From assembly GCA_030674185.1 (NCBI GenBank), contig JAPXFY010000015.1, positions 18,705,489 to 18,769,488 on the forward strand: a stretch of 64,000 bases of DNA. Direction: 5' to 3'. A program made the translations under genes and the position numbers. Source of the DNA: Monoplex corrugatus. Its lineage: Eukaryota; Mollusca; Gastropoda; Littorinimorpha; Ranellidae. This document shows positions 10,690 to 22,253 of the stretch, piece after piece. Below the pieces are notes generated by a model. The model did not search any database, had not been told where the DNA came from, and saw nothing but the letters and a program-made list of their open reading frames with translations. How positions within the stretch are numbered: the first letter of the stretch is position 1; each line of letters begins with the position of its first letter.

Positions 10690-12293
10690 GATGACCTGAG
10701 TGCCAGTTCCCAGCCTTCGACTCCAAGCTCCCTGGATACAGAGTTCAAATCTGCCAAGGATTACATCAAGCCGGAACCCCTGCCCCAGTCACCTTTGGTG
10801 GGCCTGCCTCACCCTCATCCCCGTCCACCCGCTGCTGCCACAACAGCCGCCATCACCACTACCACAACTACGTCTGCCTGCAGCGCCGCTCCTGTGGTCA
10901 CCCCAGTGCCGGTCACTCAGGACTCTAATAACCCTGTGGGCTTTGGCGTGGGTGCTCGGTACCCACCCAACCTACCTGCACCCGGTCCATCCATGTTGCC
11001 TGTAGGAGCGACCTTTGGGGATGTGAAGCCGCCTCTAGGACTGTACCCCCATCCCCACGCTCATCCCCTGGCTGGCGGTCTCACTCCCTTACCCCCCAGG
11101 CATCATACAGAGACTTCTACCGGGACTGTCCCTTCATCAGAGTCGGGAGGACTGAGCGGTGGGCCTGTGCCTCCCCCTGCTGGGGGCCTGTCTGTGTCCT
11201 CTCTGGTTCCTCCCTCCTCCGCCAACACATTCTCCACTCCATCAGCATTGTCGTCATCTGCCACCACCCCATCGACTGTCTTTTCATCATCAGCTCCATC
11301 CACTGTATCGGCAGCTGCAGTGTCGTCGTCCACCTCGGGTTCTTCGTCGTCTATGATGACGTCCATGTCTTCAACGGGAGTGACGTTAATGTCGTCGGGA
11401 TCAGGAGGTTCTGGGGAAGGGGACAGGGAGAAAAAGTACACTCCTCCTCAGTCCTCCTCCCAGTCACAGCCACCCATTCCTGGAATCGGAGGACCTCTGT
11501 TTGCACCTTACAATTTTTTCCCATATGGACCCCATCTGGGGCCTCCTCGTCTTGCTGGTCCCCCGCCCCCTGTGCCCAGTCTGGTTCCCATCAAAAAGGA
11601 GCCAGGGGAAATGGGCAGGGGTGAGGGTCCAGACTCCAAGGACTCTGCAGGAGAATCTCATACAGTGCATCGGCCTCTGCCTCAAGCCATGCCCCCTGCC
11701 TCCATACAATCTTCACAATCATCTGACCAGAAACTGCCTCCTTCACACATGCCTGTCCCCCCTCCTCTCACCAGTATAGACTCGGGCATGCCCGCCGGTT
11801 TGGTGGACCGTGGCGGAATGATGGCGCCGCAGGACAGCTTGAGAGACAATTCCCGCGAAACCATCCTGCGTGAAGCGCGGGAGCTGTCCTTACTGGCAGG
11901 CAGCAGTGCCAGCAGTAACGTGCCTGCCGATCTGGGACCCCGTGCCCTTTTCCCTCCTCCCCTCACCTCTCTGCCTCCCTCAGCGACAGTGACTTCCTCC
12001 TCCATGCCTCACTCGCTGACAGGCAACATTCCCCATCACCTCCCTGTGGCTGTGTCCATGGCTCAAGGGGAACGCCCTCGCCCAGAGGGGCACCATCCTG
12101 TGCCAGAAGCTGGTCGGCAGGATGCCAGTATCGGCGTGCCACCTTCCCTACGTCCGCCGCCAATCCGTGTAGAGGATGGGGGTATTGTGGAGGAGGTGGT
12201 GGACGATTCCGACTCTGACAGAGAAGGGTCCACTACGCCTGGACCTAATCCCACGCCATGCAATAAGGAGGTTATGCGCAGTAAATCAGCATT
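10690..12293 (+). CDS. RERE: Atrophin large Pro/Ser-rich exon
   Basis: This 1,604-bp exon encodes about 535 residues. It enters in phase 0 after GTGTTACAG and leaves in phase 2 at donor TT|gtgagt. The long open frame starts upstream at 10585, but the sequence before 10690 is intronic and repeat-derived, so no start codon is claimed. The protein is rich in Pro, Ser, Thr and Gly. It has two sumoylation-like lysines (YIKPEP and IKKEPGE), a YNFFPYGPHLGPP segment, a REARELSLL helix and an acidic VVDDSDSDREG patch near the end. Disordered Pro/Ser regions of this kind are typical of atrophins and mediate co-repressor contacts. If the normal donor is not used, the frame stops at 12297. Confidence 0.92.
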
Positions 12294-12651
12294 GTGAGTA
12301 TTCATTCAGCTCTTTTTTTTTTCGGTACAGCAGTGACACTTTATTTTTTTTCCTGTAGAAGGAACTACAAAGTGTTTGTAACCAACTGCTTGAGAAAAGG
12401 AGATGACATCCAATGATCAGTGGAAAGTATTACTGGTATTATTTAAAATGCTACGTTGTCATAGTAGGGCACTAATATAAATTTCTGGAGGCAAGAGGGA
12501 TATATCCAGAATCTGATTAGCGATTTGTAATATCCTCCATACAGACTTGCAGGGTGGCTGAGGACAGAGGGTGGAAGATGTGCTTGCAGCGACAGGGGAT
12601 AGATGCATTTCGAGGGCCATGATCGCCAATGCCATATGGCAGGGCACATGA

Positions 12652-12715
12652 TGATGATGATGATATGGCTTTGCGCAGTTGCCTGGGCTTTAAACAAAGA
12701 TAAGAGTAACACAAT
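12652..12715 (+). mobile_element. R1 3'-end fragment
   Basis: GATATGGCTTTGCGCAGTTG followed by CCTGGGCTTTAAACAAAGAT matches the R1 terminus. Confidence 0.5.
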
Positions 12716-13270
12716 CAAATGTCCGTTCCCAACGCTTTTCTTTTCTAGCTGAACAAGATCAAGTTTCCCCAACATATGTTCTTTTCTAGCTGAACAGGGC
12801 ATTTAAGGGGAGACAATATGTTTGTCAGGTTTGGAAGTGATGTTACACACTGCAATATTCCCAACATCCTGTTGTTAAGATTTGATCGAAGATAATGTAT
12901 TTCGTTGTTTTTATTATTTTAGTTTAAACAGGATATGGCACCTGAAACATATGTCATCATGCTGCAGTGGTACAGTCATATTCATGTTCATATGTCTGTC
13001 ACGTTTTGTCATTTTGATTTTGCAATACACAACATTTTATAAAAACGGAAGTAGCACAGACTTGAGCATTCGATTTTCAATTGTCATAAATCAAGGTGAA
13101 GGGAGATTTGGGAAATGCCAGTTTCTGAAGTGGGGGGTTGATCGGTTGTTTTGTTTGGTTTGGTGGTTGTGTTTTGTTGGGGGTTTTTTTTTTCTTAATT
13201 TTTCACAGAGGTGTTTGAAGATTGAAATTTTGATTCTGTATTTAACATTAAACTGCATTTGTCTCGACAG

Positions 13271-13454
13271 TTTCATCAAGGTGCTTGACCGTGGAGAGCG
13301 CAACAGTTGTTCCCGCTGTGATCTGGTTTTCAAGCCGTTGCCCTCCTCTAACTTGGCCAAAAAGCGCGAAGAGAGGGCCAGAAAAGTCGCATCATCTTCA
13401 TCTTCATCTTCATCACAGTCTCATCCTTCCTCGCGCGATGAAAAGCCCAGGGAG
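13271..13454 (+). CDS. RERE: Atrophin core exon (IKVLDRG / FKPL / LAKKREER)
   Basis: The acceptor is TCTCGACAG and the donor is GAG|gtaggt, phase 2 in and 0 out. The junction with the previous exon gives SAFFIKVLDRG. The peptide continues with NSCSRCDLVFKPLPSSNLAKK and then EERARK, followed by a Ser run encoded by TCA/TCT repeats. This is the most conserved block of the Atrophin-1 family (compare the SCARTD...LAKKR segment of ATN1 and RERE). It is the strongest evidence for the gene's identity after the zinc finger. Confidence 0.93.
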
Positions 13455-13606
13455 GTAGGTGTGATCATCACTGACTCTTGTGAAATTGTGGATTTGGTGT
13501 GTATGAATCTGATCAGGGAAGAAGTGGGGTAGAAAATAATTCAGTGGTTTCATCAGTGCTTGTCCCAGTTTCTTTAGCATTTGTGTCTTGATCCTTTCGG
13601 TATCAG

Positions 13607-14290
13607 TTGTGCAATGCCTCCCATGGGGATGGCAGGGGGCTGTCAATGTAGATAGTATCCCTGCCTTCTGGATGTTCTGTGCTAGAAATTTCCTCTTTTC
13701 TGTCATTCTCTTTGTTTCTGCCTTATTCCTTTGCTTTCTATCATTTCTTCCTATTATTTCCTGCCTTGCTGGTTCATTCACCTGGATGTGTTTGTTTAAA
13801 ATCTGCATACTTTCTGTTAGGATAGATAATTATGTGTTGGGTGCATATTTGGCTCAAGGGAAGTGAGATGTACAAAAGCAATTTTAGATAATTTAGGACC
13901 TTTTTTATAATAATAATAATAATTACAATATTTATATAGCGCAAAATCTTGATAAAATCAAATCTAAGAATGCCACGCTCATAAAGCAAGGGCTTTATAC
14001 ACGTTTTAGTGTCCTGATTTATGTTTAAATTTGTATTCAGGTATGTTTTTGTAAATCACAGTGTCCTGATTTATGTTTAAATTTGTATTCAGGTATGTTT
14101 TTGTAAATCCCCATAAATTGGACAGAAATGGTCAACTCCAGGGGCATTTCCTTAGATTATGTGCGTGAATGCACTGACATTACTTATTTTCTTTTTCCCT
14201 GTTGAAGTATTGTGTATGTTTTGAAATGTTTATAGCCCTGATATGGCTCTATGCAGTCAGCTGGGCTTTAAACAACAATAACAGTAAGTT
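13607..14290 (+). mobile_element. R1 retroposon, near full length with internal insertion
   Basis: R1 starts with a GTGGGGATGSCRGGGGSTST-like head. It continues through a T/C-rich block (CTTTCTRTCATTTCTTCCTA), CTTGCTGGTTCATTCACCTG and GGATAGATAATTATGTG, and ends GATATGGCTCTATGCAGTCA then GCTGGGCTTTAAACAACAAT. No open frame is seen. A piece with TAATAATAATAA and ATAGCGCAAAATCTTG (about 13905-13985) is a SINE tail inserted antisense. The segment GTGTCCTGATTTATGTTTAA onward is duplicated at about 14009 and 14061. Confidence 0.75.
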
Positions 14291-14611
14291 GTGCATTGAA
14301 TATTTCTTGTGTCAGCAGATGTTTTGAAATTATCACTGCAGTGTTTTGTAAATACGCAAGGAAAATATTGACTTATAAGATTTGTGCTGTTGAAAGATGC
14401 TATAAAAGATAGTGCCATTCAGTTAATTCAGATTGTAGACTTATACCTAACTGTGATAAAAAGTTCACTTAGGGTATATGTTGATCATCAGTCACAAGAT
14501 CATCTATTGTCTCAACACAGAAAAATCAAGACTCTAAGAGTTCTTTCTGTTCGTCTCCTTTGATTATAAGTGCAAAGGTATTATTCTTATAAAACATACT
14601 GGGTTTGCCAG

Positions 14612-14792
14612 AGGCGACCAGAAACCCCGCCCAAGTCAGCATCAGTGGAGTCCCAAAGTGCCAGCAGTTCAGCCACCCCCTCCCAGCACGGGCTGTATGC
14701 TGAGCGACACACACCTCGCCCCTACCCACTCGCCAACCCAGACACTCCAGCCTTGAGGCAACTCTCAGAATATGCACGCCCACATGCTATGA
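14612..14792 (+). CDS. RERE: Atrophin exon with DTPALRQLSEYARPH motif
   Basis: The acceptor is TTTGCCAG and the donor is ATG A|gtaagt, phase 0 in and 1 out. The exon begins RRPETPPKSASVESQS and ends with PDTPALRQLSEYARPHAM. The latter is nearly identical to the PDTPALRTLSEYARPHVMS segment of vertebrate RERE. The following intron is 8.5 kb long because of several nested transposable elements. Confidence 0.93.
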
Positions 14793-15019
14793 GTAAGTCT
14801 GGAAGATTTTGCATCATGTGTGCGTGTGAAAAATTTATGAAATGGAATGAATAGGTCTGTCATGTTGCTGATTCTTCAGGATCTCTGTAGAAAAGAAATG
14901 CAAAAACAAATCAAGTGTTTCTGTGATTTGTAATAAATGTACAGAGGAAATTTGACGTGCTTTCTACTGAACCAGGTCGTCATGTAGAGATGCCAAAGTA
15001 GACTATAACAATTTGTGAT

Positions 15020-15212
15020 TCCTTTGACTCCTGCACACTATCCACCAACTGCAAAAACGTAACCTTTCGACTTCCCCACCCTACCCACCGGCTTCCTACA
15101 GGAAGGTAGTGGATAAGGCGAGGGAGATAAAGGGTCAAGTTTTTGCTTTGCTAGCATGGTTGACAATGCAGGATGCTGGTGGACAAGGTGTGCCAGTCAC
15201 AAGGGCTATACA
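15020..15212. mobile_element. M1 foldback element, decayed ends
   Basis: It starts near CCTTTGACTCCTGCACAC, has the inner foldback CTTCCTACAGGAAGGTAGTG, and ends GTGCCAGTCACAAGGGC. The terminal TTAA motifs are lost. The foldback centre CCTACAGG looks like a splice acceptor. Confidence 0.65.
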
Positions 15213-15949
15213 TTGTTGCAATCAGGTTCCCCAGCATGAGTGTGGTCATAGGATGAATTGGCTTCATTGATCAGTGAGCTGCCCACTTCACTATCGTTGG
15301 TTCCTATGATGAAATGGAAAAGTGTTACTTTTTGTGATAAGCTTCTCAATTTGTTCTGAACAAAAATTTTAAGGTGGCTCATGGCGTCCGAAAATGTTTA
15401 TTTTTATATCTGGACTTCTATTTAAGATACATTCTTGAAATTTGGCATGCATTTCTGTCTCTAGCCCAGGAGTCTTCTGATTTTTTTTTAAAGTAAATCT
15501 GACTGTTAGGAAAAAAGTTATTAGACATTACACATTTTTTTATTATAGCGTTTTAGGGACTGCAACCACTTACAAACCAAAGCCGTACTGAACTTTTTTT
15601 TGTTACAAAATTTCACAAACTAGGCTTAGGAGCACAATAAGACAAAAAAAGAACATCTGGTACATGATTCAGTATTTTTGGTACATTTTTGAAAGTCAAG
15701 AAAATTTTCCGAAAATAAAGTCTTTGACTTTCATTATTTCCATTAAACCTACTGCATCTACAGTCTTCTAACATGTCTTATTGTGCTCACCAGCCATTTT
15801 TACATCTATGTACCAAGTTTTATCAAATTATCTTCACTCAAACCCGTGATACAACGTTCCTAAAGGAGGACGTGATTCAAAAAATGTCAATTTGAGAAAA
15901 CGGACTTTAGAGTTAACGTTAACAAATCCTCTGTTACCAATATATAAGT

Positions 15950-17712
15950 TGCCGCGATGGCCTTCCGGCGGACTTTGCCCTGCTCAGATGTTTTTTTTTG
16001 TGGCAGACTTCACTCTGTTGGTGTCGGCTTTCTCCACAAACTCTTCTAGACTGGATCCCCCCATGAGCTCCAGTTCTGTCAAGACATCTAGGAGGGCAGT
16101 GGACCCCTTGTTGAAGCGCTGAACGGAGACGGATACAGCTGTATCCACAGTGCGCCAACCGGCCCACCTCTCCTTTGGGCAGGACCTCCAAACCATGGAG
16201 TGGAAACTTTCATTTGAGTTTTGGGTTTTTCCACTCAAGCATCTGACAGAAGCTGGGGATCACCGAGCCGCTTGTAGACTGGGACCATGGCAGAGAAGAC
16301 GTCTCGAGGTAGGGGTTGGAGTGAGGCGGTTTCTCTACCCCGTTGGCTTCTGCCCTCTGGTAGAAACACCAAGACTGTTTGCCAGGGGGGCATCGGGAAT
16401 GGTGAGGGTCATCATCTGTGCTGGAGGAGTGGAAAAAGGAAGCCCACACAGCATTTTCCATGTCCTTCAAGTTACCAGCGTTGTCCTTGATTGCCCGTCC
16501 GTAGTAGTTGGTCAGTTTTTTTATTCGGTCTTCAGTCAGTCGTCCACGTCCTCCAATTGGTTCTTGCTGGGCCTTCTTCTTTTCAACGAGGTTTCTCAGC
16601 GCTGTCCCCATTCTTTTCGTCACGTGGTTGACACATTCTATCTTTTGTATGGGTATGTCACCATATGGTTTCGCCTCTTGGACTCTGCTGTGTGCTTTTC
16701 CATCACCATCTCCAAGCATCTCTGTGTATCGGAAGCGGTGGAGGTTGATGGAACGCTGCCACATGATAACAGCTGCTTCAAATTCCATGGCGCCGGAAGA
16801 ACATTGGATTGTTTTCTGGCACTGGCCCTCATGCTTTTTCATCCACTCATCGTACTTCGGTGTGTCAGGTTTAGGCCCAGTGACACATGCTCTGCAGTAG
16901 TTGGACAAGGTGACATAATCCAGAATGAGGCCTGAAAAAATTTCAATGACACTGGCTATGCCATTGTGAGAGGTTCGGCCTCGCTTGTGCCAACTGCCAT
17001 CAAAAGAGACTGAGATGTTGAGACAGCCATCTTCATCAGGTTCACCCATCTGCATTGACCGGTACATCTCTCGAACATGGTCAGCGGCTTCTTGAAGATG
17101 GGTGGAAGCTGCATGGGTTGATCCTTTGTGGAGAGTTTTCTGGTAATGCTGCCAGGTTTTTTCGTGCATGGGTCGAGGAAGATCTGACATCGCAAAGAAA
17201 CGGCAAAGTTGTGAATATCCAATGCCACACACACTGGCACTGGTTGCGATCCTCCTGTTGTCTTGACCCGTGTAGGTGGTGCCGGTACTGGATGAAGACA
17301 TGGTTTCATTCATCACCTTACCACAACTGGGACACCTGGCTGCCAGGTAGCAAGATGAACCCATTCGGCGAGCCTTGTCTTCAAACAACTGCACCTGAAA
17401 ATAAAATGGAATAGTTAATAACCCATCCGGCGAGCCTTGTCTTCAAACAACTGCTCCTGAAAATATAATGGATTAGTTGACAAGAGCTCTTCAATAAATG
17501 TTGTTTCTCCACCTCCTTTGTTCAAATGTTTTTTGTTTTTTTTTCCAAACTGTTTTCTTTCTCTTTCTCTCTCATAAAGTCATGTGCAAACACATACAGT
17601 TGAAAAAAAACACTGTAAAAGTAAAAAAGCCCTTGTCTTTTACCCACCCACCCCCCTTCCACACACACACACTAACACAAACACACACTCTTCCATATGC
17701 ACAGCACACACA

Positions 17713-17787
<75 letters not shown>

Positions 17788-18208
17788 CCATATGCACAGG
17801 CACACACACACTATCAACTTCCATACCGCCCCTCAGCCCTCTCAAAAGGTAGGCTTGTGTTCTCACCTGCTTCTTGCATGAGCTGCACTTGAGTCCCTTC
17901 AGTAAAGCAGAAACTGCTCTCAGGTCTCCCAGAAAATTGCCGTCCGCACTCCAGTCTTCTTCCGTTCGCATCTTTTTCACGTCAGATGAAGTTGGTTCAT
18001 TTGAAAATCTTTTCAAGGCTTGGACTTTTGTGGATGATCGTATCACCGGCACACTCGTATCCACCGGCACACTCGTATCAGGTCGCTATGGTCCTGGCTG
18101 TGGATCGGCAACTATTTCTGACAATCACGGCACTGCTGTCACTGTTTTTCTGCCTTTCCTCTTCTTTTTGCCAAATCGGTGCTTAGTACTCCACTTAGTT
18201 GCTGGCAT
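15950..18208 (-). pseudogene. Mutator-like transposase, intron-containing, with stops and a frameshift
   Basis: Reading on the minus strand from ATG at 18208, MPATKWSTKHRFGKKKRKGR is followed by in-frame stops. The frame then resumes with a segment ending GLKCSSCKKQ at about 17865. An intron (GTGAGA...TTTTCAG) of about 470 bp, filled by a (TG)n microsatellite, separates this from 17397 downward: VQLFEDKARRMGSSCYLAAR, CPSCGKVMNE, NISVSFDGSWHKRGRTSHNG, GAMEFEAAVIMWQRS, RYTEMLGDGDGKAHSRVQEA, KIECVNHVTKRMGTALRNL, LTNYYGRAIKDNAGNL. A frameshift near 16225 leads to SGKTQNSNESFHSMVWRSCP. These blocks match the Mutator-like transposase family widespread in marine invertebrates. SVSFDGSW and LGDGD contain likely catalytic acidic residues. 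Confidence 0.8.
17650..17815. repeat. (CA)n microsatellite inside the transposase intron
   Basis: About 150 bp of CA repeats with interruptions. It accounts for the overlapping His/Thr-rich and Val/Cys-rich open frames here. Confidence 0.95.
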
Positions 18209-18873
18209 TTTGCAAAATCGAACGAGATATCTTCGCCGAATTGACTATTTTCGCTGCAAAGTGTTCGAACAGACGAAACGGAATCGAGACCCTTGCGTAA
18301 GCCGAACAATGCCGAGGAGAACTTCGGGTGCACTCGGGCACTGATCACGCGCTGTACATGTGGCAGCTAGCCAATCAGAATCGTCCGTTCATAGATCGAC
18401 CTTGACCGATAGGAAATGATGCCGTGTTGTTTTCAACCGAGGTATTTGGTTGGACAAGAATGAAATAGGTTGACTGCTTTCTGCATGGCCATTGGGCTAG
18501 GCCAAACCTAATTTGCATCTGGGAAATAGGTCAGAATCTAGGTCAAAGTTCCAGCTTTCGAATGAGGTACAACATGTCCTGGTCCGTTGCGCCTAAGATA
18601 TGGTAAATACTGCTTGAAGTTTGCGTTTTTTGGACGTCGGGTTTCGATTTTTTGGAAGTTTTCACTCACACATACTTCAATAAATGCTTTATTTTTCATA
18701 AAAATCACTCGATTCATAGAAAATGAACCATACACATGCATTGCAGACACAACAAAGATGCCGTCACCACTAAAAACTCGGATCGTATTTTGAATGACTT
18801 TTTCATGCCGTGAGCCACGTTCAAGGGAACAAGAAGATTGAGCAGTCATTTCTTTTTAACTGAAATGCTTTAA

Positions 18874-20365
18874 CCCTTAGCTGTTCACAAGCCCGCAACC
18901 GCCCTGCGAAAAAAATGTGCCGATCCGTTCATAGCGGTTGAGACCGCCCTACCTTTTCCGGCACACGTGTGGGGAATTTCCATCACTATTGGCCTTGCTG
19001 TCTTATCGCGCATGTGGTTAGAATCTTGGTCAGTCTCGCGTTGAATGTTCTAGAAATAGTACAAGCATTCTGGGATGGAAGGAACTTTCCATTCACTACT
19101 GAAAAACTTAATTACTAATGCTGTGCTACGTGCTTTCATTCACAACTGTGAGCGTGGGAAAGATGACGAGTTTCAGCGAACAAGACGAATTTGTGGATTA
19201 CACTGAAGCAGAGTTGCAGGAATTTTTTAGAGAAATTGATCGTTTAGAAATTGAAGAAGAAGATGAAGAAGAAAAGGAAGATGTAGAGTCGGATGTTGAA
19301 GTAGGTGGTGATGGTGAAGATGGAAATGACAGTGACATAGATGACGATGTACCGCTGGCTGCACTGGTGCAGGCATGGCGGCCGGTGGCACGTGGCAGTG
19401 AAGTCAGGGAATTTTCACAAGTTGTTGGGCCTAAACATTCGCTGCCCGCTGATGCGAAACCAATAGACTATTTTTTGTTTGTTTCTGTCACTAGAATTTT
19501 TTGTCAGTGCTGCTGAAGAGACCAACAACTACGCTGGTCAGAAGATTGCGGCAAAGGGGCAACCTGACCCACTTTGGAAAGAGACGATAGCTGATGAAAT
19601 CAGGGCATACCTGGCTATTCTCATCATGATGGGGCTAAAACATCAGTCCCGTCTATGGTGCTATGGTCAACTTTCTGTCCAGGACTGTTTCCGGGACTAT
19701 CATGCGCTAAACACCACGACACAGGCTACAACCAGCGCTTGTGACACCACTGGTGACACTGCCACTGACAATGACGGTGACAATCACAGTGACGATGACA
19801 ACAACATCTCACCATCATCACAGTAGCTGCAAAGTTTCTGTATAGGCACATATGTGTAAATAGTGTATAGGGAATGAAATCTGTAGACGACCATGTACAA
19901 AATATCTTTGTAAAACACTTCTGGTTCTTTCTGTTTATGTTCATTTGGTGACATCGTGACAATTCTTTTCTGTGACATTTGTGTTGTGCCTGTGTATTGG
20001 ATACTATACTGGAGGAGCAGAGACAGCGTCGGGTAGGACAGGTGTTGTGTTTACAACTAACAAATGTTGTTTTTAGACAATAGAGCTTGTTTGTATGCTA
20101 ACCATTGTATTGTCACATAAAAATACCTCTGTCTGTGACATCTTTGGTGACAGGGACACGCACACTAGACCCAGGACACACAAAACCACATGCAAATCAA
20201 ACTATGGACACTTGTGTATATGTGTGCAAAAAATCTTGTTTCTGTACTTTCAAACAAGTGAATGGCAGTATGTTTGTCAGCATGACTGTACTCGGATGAA
20301 AAAATGTCAGAAAAATGCGAATACTAGGAGCTAGCTTTACATCTAGCAGTACGAATGCGAAAGGG
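18874..20365 (+). mobile_element. piggyBac-type deletion derivative bounded by TTAA
   Basis: The left boundary is TTAA (18870-18873) followed by CCCTTAGCTGTTC. The right boundary is GCGAAAGGG followed by TTAA (20366-20369). TTAA duplication and a CCC-type terminus are piggyBac hallmarks. The internal frame encodes the N-terminal part of a piggyBac transposase only, so it is non-autonomous. Confidence 0.7.
19163..19826 (+). pseudogene. piggyBac transposase N-terminal fragment, frameshifted and truncated
   Basis: It starts MTSFSEQDEFVDYTEAELQE with an acidic region typical of piggyBac N-termini, then GPKHSLPADAKPIDYF. A frameshift around 19480-19500 leads to SAAEETNNYAGQKIAAKG and DEIRAYLAILIMMGLKHQSR, the conserved start of the DDE_Tnp_1_7 domain. 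It then jumps to a Thr/Asp-rich tail ending at a TAG near 19826. The catalytic Asp residues and the C-terminal Cys-rich finger are absent, which suggests internal deletion. Confidence 0.75.
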
Positions 20366-20379
20366 TTAAACAAGTGATC

Positions 20380-20458
20380 CATTATTTCATTTAATGTTAG
20401 GAATACCACTCTCATAAATCAGTGGCTGTGGGTTCATGGTCCATTTATTCAGTTAATA
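20380..20458. repeat. 62-bp tandem unit, left part
   Basis: One unit, ATGTTAGGAATACCACTCTC then ATAAATCAGTGGCTGTGGGT, continues after the piggyBac insertion (21148 onward). The insertion therefore split a pre-existing array. Confidence 0.7.
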
Positions 20459-20462
20459 TTAA

Positions 20463-21143
20463 CCCTACCAGACCTGAGCCCCTGAGCGTAATTGTGCCCC
20501 CTGCCTGGCCTCCTGAGCAAAATTTTGAAAAAAATGTATATACGTTAGAAAACTGTTCATATCATGCACACCAATGGTTAGAATTATATGAAACGTGGAG
20601 AGATTGTAGAAAATAGGCCTACCTTTCATCTAACGCCAGTCCAACCCTCAATCACACAAGCATCTCCCCTATCACTTGGTTGGGGGGTACGGGCACGCCC
20701 CCTTCTTCCAACACGCTGTCTCGACCTACTTCTTTCATTGTCAGAATCATCACTTTCACTCAATGCTTCATCAACGTAATCATCGTCACTTGAATTGGAA
20801 ACGTATTCCTGATCAAATTCTCCAGTCTGCAAAATGTCCACCACTTGTTGAACTGTGAAGCGAGTTGGCCTCGCCTGTTTACCTGTTGAAGTGCTTGGTT
20901 CATCACTAGCTCGCTTCATGGTCAATTTTGCACCCAAATCACCTCAAAATACCATCAACACAAAGGCAGACATTTGCAATAGGCTGAACACACGCTCACG
21001 CGACACTTAGCAACGGTTGGGTGGCTATTTTTAGCTCTTGATAAAGTGACGATCATGTGAGTGTGCTATTCCCGCTATAGCGGGAACTCGGTATATAGTC
21101 ATTTTCGTCATTCCCGCAATAGCGGGAACTCAGTCTGGTAGGG
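20463..21143 (-). mobile_element. piggyBac-type mini-element with TTAA and 15-bp inverted ends
   Basis: Left: TTAA then CCCTACCAGACCTGAG. Right: CTCAGTCTGGTAGGG then TTAA, which is the complement apart from one extra base. TTAA copies are at 20459-20462 and 21144-21147. Near the right end are two 18-bp palindromes, TTCCCGCTATAGCGGGAA (21069) and TTCCCGCAATAGCGGGAA (21111). It carries only an N-terminal transposase fragment on the minus strand. Confidence 0.85.
20626..20919 (-). pseudogene. piggyBac transposase N-terminal domain remnant
   Basis: On the minus strand the frame MKRASDEPSTSTGKQARPTR is followed by FTVQQVVDILQTGEFDQE and an acidic Ser/Asp run, then an Arg-rich patch (RSRSRQRVGRRGRAR). 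This is the layout of many piggyBac-like N-termini. The catalytic domain is wholly missing. The frame itself is open to its stop, so a short protein could be made. Confidence 0.6.
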
Positions 21144-21147
21144 TTAA

Positions 21148-21370
21148 GAATGCCACGCTCATAAAGCAAGGGCTGTGGGTTCATGGTCCATTTATTCATT
21201 TAATGTTAGGAATACCACGCTCATAAATCAGTGGCTGTGGGTTTTTGGTCCATTTATTCAGTTAATGTTAAGAATACCACACTTATAAATCAGTGGCTGT
21301 GGGTTCATGGTCCATTTATTCAGTAAATGTTAAGAATGCCACGCTCATAAAGCAAGGGCTTTGGGTTCAG
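21148..21370. repeat. 62-bp tandem array, right part
   Basis: Four further units of AAGAATGCCACGCTCATAAA, GCAAGGGCTGTGGGTTCATG and GTCCATTTATTCAGTTAATG. The last unit passes into GGGTTCAGTCCTCTGCC, which looks like a SINE B box. The array probably grew from a SINE head. Confidence 0.7.
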
Positions 21371-21599
21371 TCCTCTGCCAGGCCACAGTTTCTGGTAGGC
21401 TGACTGGCTTTTGTAAGAGAGCCGTGGACTGGAGATTTAATGTCTTGAGTTCAGTCCCAGCCCGCATCATAAAAGTTGGTCTGTTTGCTGCTAATCTTAA
21501 TACTTCATTCTGGTGGTGTCAGCTTAGTGTCTGTTCGACAGTCACAAACTCTTCTCTTCTTTTCAAGTCTAGCTTGAAGACGTACCATTTTGTCCAACA

Positions 21600-21835
21600 G
21601 TGATTCCCCCCTATACATGTTTACTCTTTTGTCCTCCTGTTCCCCCACCCCGTTCAGTTTGCGTGTGCTTCATACCCTGGAGTTTTGGTCGTTGTTGGGC
21701 GATTGCTTTGGTGAATGATGAGAGTGCGCACTTTGGTTTGATTCTTGTATAAAGATTTAGCGCCTTACAGATGTCATTATTATTATTGTTGTTAGTAGTA
21801 GTACTATCAGTATTGTTATTATTATTATTATTAAA
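21600..21835 (+). mobile_element. SINE with (ATT)n tail, second copy
   Basis: It shares GGTCGTTGTTGGGCGATTGC, TGGTGAATGATGAGAGTGCG and AAGATTTAGCGCCTTACAGA with the copy at 10360-10640. It ends in ATT/GTT repeats. Confidence 0.65.
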
Positions 21836-22253
21836 TGGCTGTTTCCTGTCCTGCCCTCCCACTTCCATTTGGAGAACTTGCCAGTGTGCAGGGTTTTGCG
21901 CACTCTGACAGTTAGTGGTAGATTGGATGGAGCATGTGTGGCATTGTCTGAATGTGACCAGTCTCTCTTGAATGAACTTCAGACTCAGTGTTAAAGGCAT
22001 TGATTTACTTACTGCTTGTCAGTATGTTGATGGTTGGGCAAGGGACAGTGAGAAGGTAGACATGTTGTTGACTGATCAGGACTGGAGAGAAGACTGCTGG
22101 AAGCTAGTAGATAGCACTGGGAAGGAAAGGGTTGTGTTTGTATCAGTATACCGTGTCTGCACTAGGAAAGTGTGAAAAGGTTGTGTCTGTGTCAGTTCAC
22201 CTTGTCTGTGTTGAGGAAGATGTCTAAAGGGTTAATTATGTTTGTATTGGTCC

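Larger units (their letters stand above)
15374..18818 (-). mobile_element. Mutator-like DNA transposon, decayed
   Basis: The ends show short inverted repeats: GTGGCTCATGGC at 15374 and GCCGTGAGCCAC at 18807-18818, complementary apart from one base. Inside is a transposase on the minus strand. I do not see a clear 9-bp target duplication, and the flanks are only partly similar. The element sits in the 8.5-kb Atrophin intron. The classification rests on the transposase. Confidence 0.6.

Noticed and set aside
11103..11441. Antisense acidic frame inside the large Atrophin exon
   Set aside because: It is the reverse reading of Ser-rich codons (TCA/TCC/TCG) and has no independent support.
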